Positions 59,008 through 64,000 of a stretch of DNA of 64,000 bases are shown in pieces. A program made the position numbers and the translations under genes. The notes under the pieces were generated by a model. It ran no database searches and had not been told where the DNA came from. It saw only the letters and a program-made list of their open reading frames with translations. Position 1 is the first letter of the stretch. Every line of letters begins with the position of its first letter. Source of the stretch: Magnetofaba australis IT-1 (GTDB lineage Bacteria; Pseudomonadota; Magnetococcia; Magnetococcales; Magnetococcaceae); NCBI RefSeq assembly GCF_002109495.1, contig NZ_LVJN01000019.1, positions 310,001 to 374,000 on the forward strand, read 5' to 3'.

Positions 59008-59105
59008 GGGGTCTGGGGGCCGCTGCCCCCAGCGGGTTGAGGGCGGAGCCCTGCGGGTCCAGGGCAAAGCCCTGGTGGGGTTTGGGGCGAAGCCCCAATA
59101 TCTTA
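59008..59105. repeat. Dispersed hairpin repeat, partial copy D
   Basis: Modules CTGGGGGCCGCTGCCCCCAG, GAGGGCGGAGCCCTG, CCAGGGCAAAGCCCTGG and TTGGGGCGAAGCCCCAA, ending ATATCTTAC. The order is that of the copy at 31372-31465, inverted, and the end matches copies A to C. Confidence 0.6.
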
Positions 59106-59154
59106 CATCTCACAAAACCAATCGGATGATCGCTCGCGATGACGCTGAGATCGA

Positions 59155-60219
59155 TTAGACGAACATCCCATGCTCTTTGTCCATGGCCAAATAGTCGAGG
59201 ATGGCCAGATTTTTCGTATGCGCCACACAGTGGTGGGCGCAGTTCTGCGATGGGTCGAACGCGAACAGGCGCTGACGGTTGGCCTCGGAGAACCAGAAAT
59301 CCTTGAAGCGTTGGTTGGAGATATCCCCCAACAGCCCCAGGTCGGTATAGGCCTTGTCCTGGCAGGTGTAGACCTTCTGATCACCGCCGATCACGGTGAG
59401 AAATTGCAGGAAGGGGCAGGTGGTGTAGCTCTTGTTAAAGCGCTCTTCCAGCTCGTGATAGTGGTCGATGACGGCAAAGTCGGCGCTGGCGAGCTTTTTC
59501 GCCTCCTCAATCTGCGCGGTGACCTTCTGCATCAAGGGACGATGGTAGTCGTTGTTCTCCGCGCCGCTGTTGGAGATGACGGTTCCCGACAATTTGACGT
59601 GGTTGACCCCGGCGCTCTTGAAGGTGCGGACCGCATCGACAATGTGGTCAGCGTTGTCGGCGGTGATGATAAAGCTGATCCCCAGCACGCAGCGGCTGTT
59701 GCGCGCGCTGAAATCGCGCATGTTCTGCACCACTTTATCAAAGTCGTCATCCTTGACCCCGCGCGCCTTTACGTAACTGGGACCGTCCCAGGCGTCGATG
59801 CTGATGCGCACCCAGGTTCCGTACTCGGCAAAGGCGTCGGCCACGCGCCCCTTCAGGTTGGCCCCGTTGGTGAGGGTGGCGACCTTGACGCCGCCCTGGG
59901 CCAGCTTCTCCACCACCTCGGGCAGCGGTTTGTACACCGTTGGCTCGCCGCCGCCGGAGAAGGTGATCGCACGGACCCCCATCTCCAGCACGTCATCGAC
60001 GATCTCAAACATCTTGGCTTCGGGGATCTGGTCGCGTTCGACCATGTTTTCGCCCAGTTGCAGGTGACTGACCTTATAGGCGCAGTACCAGCAGTCCTGG
60101 TTGCAGACGTTGGTGGGCTTGATGCGCATGTGCACCGGCGCGCGCACCGTCTTCTCCTCAAGCGCCCGCAGATGATCTTGAAAGCGAAGGAATTTCAGAT
60201 TGCTGTACAGCTTGGCCAC
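59155..60219 (-). CDS. Radical SAM enzyme with SPASM-like C-terminus (first gene of the biosynthetic locus)
   Basis: 354 aa. Cluster motif in IKPTNVCNQDCWYCAYKVSHL (CxxxCxxC), then GVRAITFSGGGEPTVYKPL and ISIDAWDGPSYVKARGV. C-terminal cysteines in TTCPFLQFLTVIGGDQKVYTCQDKAYTDLGLLGDI and NCAHHCVAHTKNLAI fit auxiliary SPASM clusters. It is likely to act on a small-molecule or sugar-like substrate, given its neighbours; a peptide substrate cannot be excluded, but no small precursor peptide was seen nearby. AAGGAG lies just before the ATG. Confidence 0.86.
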   Translation of the reverse strand: MAKLYSNLKFLRFQDHLRALEEKTVRAPVHMRIKPTNVCNQDCWYCAYKVSHLQLGENMVERDQIPEAKMFEIVDDVLEMGVRAITFSGGGEPTVYKPLPEVVEKLAQGGVKVATLTNGANLKGRVADAFAEYGTWVRISIDAWDGPSYVKARGVKDDDFDKVVQNMRDFSARNSRCVLGISFIITADNADHIVDAVRTFKSAGVNHVKLSGTVISNSGAENNDYHRPLMQKVTAQIEEAKKLASADFAVIDHYHELEERFNKSYTTCPFLQFLTVIGGDQKVYTCQDKAYTDLGLLGDISNQRFKDFWFSEANRQRLFAFDPSQNCAHHCVAHTKNLAILDYLAMDKEHGMFV

Positions 60220-60927
60220 GGGGGGCTCCTTCCATCGTCCGGAATCAGATCCGCGCGGCGGCGGGTGATTGCGAACGCCGTGTGTGAATCGCGCCGCGGG
60301 TGGTGGCGGCGTGTGATGCCGGGTGATTTTCGAGTATGCGAATGATTCCCATGCATACCTTCGGCCAACTGCGGGAACAGGTTGGGGTTTGAGGAAAATT
60401 CACCGGCTTTTATAAGGGGATTGACCCGATAGGGCGGGGCCGTGGGGCGTGAAGCCCTGTTGCCGACAGCCAATTTTTCCCCCCTCCCAGGCAAAAATGG
60501 TCAAATGATCATCGTCAGTGTGCGGTTTTCCACCCCAAGGGGGAAGGGAGAAAGCTGCATGCGCGGGCGGATCAAGCTGGAGATGATACAAACATGTTAA
60601 GAGTGTAAATTTTCCATACAGAAGGTGTGAATAACCAAGGGCCTGGTTTACTTGTGAAATGGCGACTTATGCAGGGAATATTTGGCCTATATGGTTTTTT
60701 TATTGGCAAAAAGCGCATTAGCAAATGCTGAATGACATTGAAAATCGCGTGACGGTTTCGTTAACAATAGAAGCTCAAACTCTGGGAACTTTTCCCCATA
60801 TCACTCTGTCTCTGGCCACCTTGTGTCGGCAGAGAGCTGCGGTGACAAGACGTCTGCAATCGATAGACAGGCGCCTTTGCGGGTGAGGAAACTCCCAATT
60901 CAGCAAACCGGTGGAGGATGATGCAAC
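60220..60927. other. 708-bp non-coding gap between divergent units
   Basis: Holds the promoters of the leftward biosynthetic operon and of the rightward rhodanese gene. The stretch 60595-60790 is clearly AT-rich. No gene, RNA or terminator is recognised. Confidence 0.4.
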
Positions 60928-61407
60928 ATGAAATGGCATAAATTGGCGTTGACGGCGGTTGTGGCGTTGGGCATGGGCATGGCGGCGACGGCGCAAGCCG
61001 GCTCCAAACCCCCGGTTCCCGAGTCGCTGGCGGGGGTGGAGATCGTTGGCTCCGACTTCGTTCTGGACGCCATGGAGAGCGGTTCGGCCAATATCCTGGA
61101 TTGCCGCAAGGCCAATGCGGTGAGCAGCGATGGCGCCGTGCCGACCTCGTTCAACTGTCAGGTCTCCTCCGGCAAGGCCGATGTGGGCGACGCCGAAGTG
61201 GCCGCCACCGCCGACAAGCTCAAAGCCGAGTGCGCGGATCTGGGCGGTTTGGACAAAGCCAAGCCCATCGTCACCTTCTGCAATGGCCTGAACTGCTGGC
61301 GCAGCCCCAAAGCCGCGTTGGCGCTGGTGAAGCTGGGCTTCACCAACGTCAAGTGGTACCGCTTGGGCATGAACGACTGGAAAGCGCAATCGCTGCCGCT
61401 GGAGTAA
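60928..61407 (+). CDS. Periplasmic rhodanese-like protein
   Basis: 159 aa. A signal peptide (LALTAVVALGMGMAATAQAG) is followed by a rhodanese domain: ANILDCRKANAVSSDGAVPTSFN, and the active-site loop IVTFCNGLNCWRSPKAALALVKLGF with the catalytic Cys in the CNGLNCW motif, then VKWYRLGMNDWKAQ. It may transfer sulfur or bind a ligand in the periplasm. GGAGG lies 9 nt before the ATG. Confidence 0.85.
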   Translation: MKWHKLALTAVVALGMGMAATAQAGSKPPVPESLAGVEIVGSDFVLDAMESGSANILDCRKANAVSSDGAVPTSFNCQVSSGKADVGDAEVAATADKLKAECADLGGLDKAKPIVTFCNGLNCWRSPKAALALVKLGFTNVKWYRLGMNDWKAQSLPLE

Positions 61408-61498
61408 TCCCGCTTGATTGAGTCGCATCGCCGCGCCCGTTGCACGCCAACGGGCGCGGCGCAAGTTGGATCCTCTGTGACGGACGGTGATGGGCGCC

Positions 61499-64000
61499 AT
61501 GCGTAATTTGTCTCTGAGCATTAAACTTTCCGCGTCAAATTTGATCCCCCTCCTCATCATCTTCGTGATGATGACCCTCTTCTTAATCGATTTGAAACAG
61601 ACCACGCTGACCACCCTGGCCGATGCGCGCAAAGCCGCCTATGGCAAAACCCTGCAGAGCCTGTGGGAGGGGCGCGGCGCTGAGATGCAGCGCATCGCCG
61701 GGGCGTTCCGCTCCCAGCGCAAACTGCTCAAGCTGGTCAAGGGCGATGATAAAAAAGCCATCGCCGAGGAGGGCACCAGCGTCTGGAATCGTCTCTCCGG
61801 TCAAGAGCAGATTACCAGCCTGTTTTTCTGGAACGCCGGGCGTAAAGAGCGCCTGATTCACCACGTCTCTACTGGCAGCAACGCAGCAGACCCCAATTAT
61901 GAGGCCGCTTTGTTGCTGCAGATCGACGGTGCCGAGAAAAAGACCGCCGGCTTCGGTCTGGAGATCATGCCCAATGGTCGTTTGGGCATCATGCAGGTCA
62001 CCCCTTTTTACAATAAGCGCAAAGCGCCCTATAACATGGCGGTGATCGGGGCGGAGTTGGACCCCGTGCTGGCGCAGATGAAGAGTCTGTTGGGGGTGAC
62101 GTCGATCAAACCAATCGCCCCGGAAGCGGGCTTGAGTGAAGATCGCGTCATGATCGACGGCGGCGAGCTGGACTATGACCTGCTGCTGCGCAACGTGGCG
62201 GGGAAGGTGATTGGCGCAGTCAAAGTGCGTGAGGATTTCTCCGCCATTGATGATCAATTCTCCTCCATCAACCGTAAAATCGGCATCGCCTTGGGTCTGG
62301 TGATTCTGATTGCGGCGCTGATCTCCTGGCGCCTATCGCGGGATCTGGTGCGCCGCGTGCGCCGCATCAACGCCGCGCTGGATGAAGTGGGGCGCGGCGT
62401 GGTGACGCATATGTTGCCGGTGGAGGGGCGCGATGAGCTGGACTCAGTGGCCGGCGGCGTCAACGGCATGGTGATGGGGCTGCGCAGCAACATCCGCGTG
62501 GTGGGCCAGCAGTCCGACGCCATGAGCGCCTGTGTGGCGGGCCTAGGGCGCGTGCGCGGCGCGCTGGAGAGCGACGCCACGGCAGCCAATCATTGCATTG
62601 AGGATGTCGCCTCCGCCAATGGCAAAATGATGAACGCGTTCGAAGAGATCCGTTCCAACATGGAGCGGGTGGCCGATACCGTGCAGGAGTCCGCCGACGC
62701 CGCCGGGTCGCTGCATGAGAACATTCGCTCCATCGCCGCCGCCGCCGGGCAGGTGAGTGGAGGCGTCAATACCGTGGCCGCCGCTTCCGAACAGATGCAC
62801 GGCAATGTGAGCGAAGTGCGCGCCAACTTGGAGCGGGTCAACGAGGCGGTGGGCGGCGCGCAGACCGACCTGAGCCACATGGCTGAGGGCATGACGCAGA
62901 TGCGCGACATGTGCGTGATGGCGGGAGAAGAGGTGGGCCAGGCCAGCGAGCGGGCGCGCAACGCCGATAGCGTGATCAGCCGTTTGGACGCCTCCGCCGA
63001 AGAGATTGGGAAGGTGGTGGGGGTGATCAAGAATATCGCCGACCAGACCAATATGCTGGCGCTCAACGCCTCCATCGAAGCGGCGGGCGCTGGCGAGGCG
63101 GGCAAAGGGTTTGCGGTGGTGGCCAACGAAGTCAAAGGGTTGGCGCAGCAGACCGGCGACGCCACCGCGATGATCTCCAAACAGATCGGCGACATCCAGG
63201 CCAATACCCGCGAGGCGTCGCGCTCGGCGCGGGAGATGGCCGAGCAGGTGATCGGGGTGCAATCCAGCATTCAGGAGATCATCGACAACGTGGCCGAGCA
63301 GCAGGGCCGCAGTGAACAGTTGGTGGCGCATATGGATCAGGTGGCTGAGGCCAGCCAGGGGGTGATGCGCAACGCACACGAACTGGACGCCGCCGCCCAG
63401 GAGGTGGCGCGCACCACCATGGAGTCGGCCAACGGCGCCAACGAGATTGCGCACAACTCCGAAGAGTCCGCCGGTTTTGCCGCTTCAGTGGCGGAGCAGA
63501 GCCGTATGGCGATCAAAACCGTGGCCGAGGCCATGGCGTCTGTGAGCCACACCATCGAACTCTCCGAAGAGTCCGCCAAGACCCTGCAAGGGGCGCGCAG
63601 CATCAACGAGTATCTGGGCCATTCGGCCCACGCTTTTGCCTTGATGACCCGGGATGCGCAACAGGTCTCCGATACCTTGCAGGAGGCGCAGTCCGGGTTT
63701 GAGTCCGGCCAGCCGCCGTTTGACATCCGCGCGGCCAAGGCCGCCTATCTGGATCAACTGATGGCGTTGCAGCAGCTCTGCGAAGGGCGTTTTGCGGGCG
63801 ATGCCGAGGGGATGTTGTCACAGCTGGATAGCGTGTTGCAGAGTCATGTCATTGGTCCCGCCTGCGCTCAGGGGGGAGTCGATGAGGCGCAGTGTGACGA
63901 CGCGCGCGCCGCCCATCGCGCTTTTATGGCGGTGGCGCGCCGCGCGCCGGAGCTGAAAGGAACCTTCCTGGATCAACTCAACGCCTCGCGCCAGACGCTG
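61499..64000 (+). CDS. Methyl-accepting chemotaxis protein (C-terminus cut by window edge)
   Basis: 834 codons are visible and the frame is open to the window end. First membrane helix [19 protein letters not shown], then a periplasmic sensor of about 230 residues ([36 protein letters not shown]), second helix [17 protein letters not shown], a HAMP domain ([21 protein letters not shown]), and the signalling hairpin with [38 protein letters not shown]. After the hairpin a region with [25 protein letters not shown] and [12 protein letters not shown] resembles a CZB zinc-binding domain lacking some ligands. Start 61499 chosen; an in-frame ATG at 61490 is possible. Confidence 0.92.
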   Translation, partial: MRNLSLSIKLSASNLIPLLIIFVMMTLFLIDLKQTTLTTLADARKAAYGKTLQSLWEGRGAEMQRIAGAFRSQRKLLKLVKGDDKKAIAEEGTSVWNRLSGQEQITSLFFWNAGRKERLIHHVSTGSNAADPNYEAALLLQIDGAEKKTAGFGLEIMPNGRLGIMQVTPFYNKRKAPYNMAVIGAELDPVLAQMKSLLGVTSIKPIAPEAGLSEDRVMIDGGELDYDLLLRNVAGKVIGAVKVREDFSAIDDQFSSINRKIGIALGLVILIAALISWRLSRDLVRRVRRINAALDEVGRGVVTHMLPVEGRDELDSVAGGVNGMVMGLRSNIRVVGQQSDAMSACVAGLGRVRGALESDATAANHCIEDVASANGKMMNAFEEIRSNMERVADTVQESADAAGSLHENIRSIAAAAGQVSGGVNTVAAASEQMHGNVSEVRANLERVNEAVGGAQTDLSHMAEGMTQMRDMCVMAGEEVGQASERARNADSVISRLDASAEEIGKVVGVIKNIADQTNMLALNASIEAAGAGEAGKGFAVVANEVKGLAQQTGDATAMISKQIGDIQANTREASRSAREMAEQVIGVQSSIQEIIDNVAEQQGRSEQLVAHMDQVAEASQGVMRNAHELDAAAQEVARTTMESANGANEIAHNSEESAGFAASVAEQSRMAIKTVAEAMASVSHTIELSEESAKTLQGARSINEYLGHSAHAFALMTRDAQQVSDTLQEAQSGFESGQPPFDIRAAKAAYLDQLMALQQLCEGRFAGDAEGMLSQLDSVLQSHVIGPACAQGGVDEAQCDDARAAHRAFMAVARRAPELKGTFLDQLNASRQTL

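Noticed and set aside
59155-60927. Search for a RiPP precursor peptide near the SPASM-type radical SAM gene
   Set aside because: No short Cys- or Gly-rich peptide with a ribosome site was found in the gap 60220-60927, and the neighbours point to sugar-like chemistry.

Overview
The window looks like the chromosome of a deep-branching alphaproteobacterium, possibly of the Magnetococcales type. This is inference from the gene content, from a tmRNA whose tag reads ANDEHYAPALAAA, and from an exosortase/VPLPA-CTERM system; nothing in the sequence names the species.

Bases 1 to about 23,500 are most of a lambda-like prophage or integrative element whose left end lies outside the window. From right to left it carries: an integration module on the + strand (TSCPD protein, small protein, DUF2924 protein, large serine recombinase, HTH protein); a LexA-like repressor; a two-gene module of unknown function; an SRAP protein; a sigma-like factor; and a long leftward early operon (two ParB-like proteins, Sak4-like annealing ATPase, DUF669 protein, SF2 helicase, PD-(D/E)XK exonuclease, Prim-Pol/helicase). 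These are followed by an iteron-rich putative replication origin, a RuvC-like nuclease, a lysis cassette, the small terminase, a DNA methyltransferase, an HNH-HIT fusion protein and the start of the large terminase. One 19-bp operator sequence occurs twice, once in front of the early operon and once between the repressor and the integration module, which suggests the repressor regulon.

From 23.7 to 29.1 kb there is a protein-sorting locus: a HAF-repeat protein with a PLPG-type sorting tail, a large TPR protein and an exosortase of the XrtD type. Then come ssrA (one-piece tmRNA), murA, hisD, a degenerate receiver/GGDEF protein, a DksA-type zinc-finger protein, DUF4197 and UPF0114 proteins, an ATP-grasp enzyme, and a TetR regulator divergent from a truncated VIT-domain gene.

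From 39 to 46 kb the sequence is scarred by mobile DNA: an IS1111-type IS110 element inserted into a dispersed hairpin repeat, a decayed IS3 element, and a lipoprotein gene broken at a run of eight Gs. MsrA and CbiB lie between them.

From 46 to 60.2 kb, all on the minus strand, are a large hybrid histidine kinase and then a biosynthetic locus. The locus holds four radical SAM enzymes (one B12-binding, one Tes-like), two methyltransferases, an NAD-dependent epimerase/reductase, a DegT aminotransferase, an Lgt-like membrane transferase and two small membrane proteins. The product is not known. The window ends with a periplasmic rhodanese-like protein and a chemoreceptor cut by the window edge.
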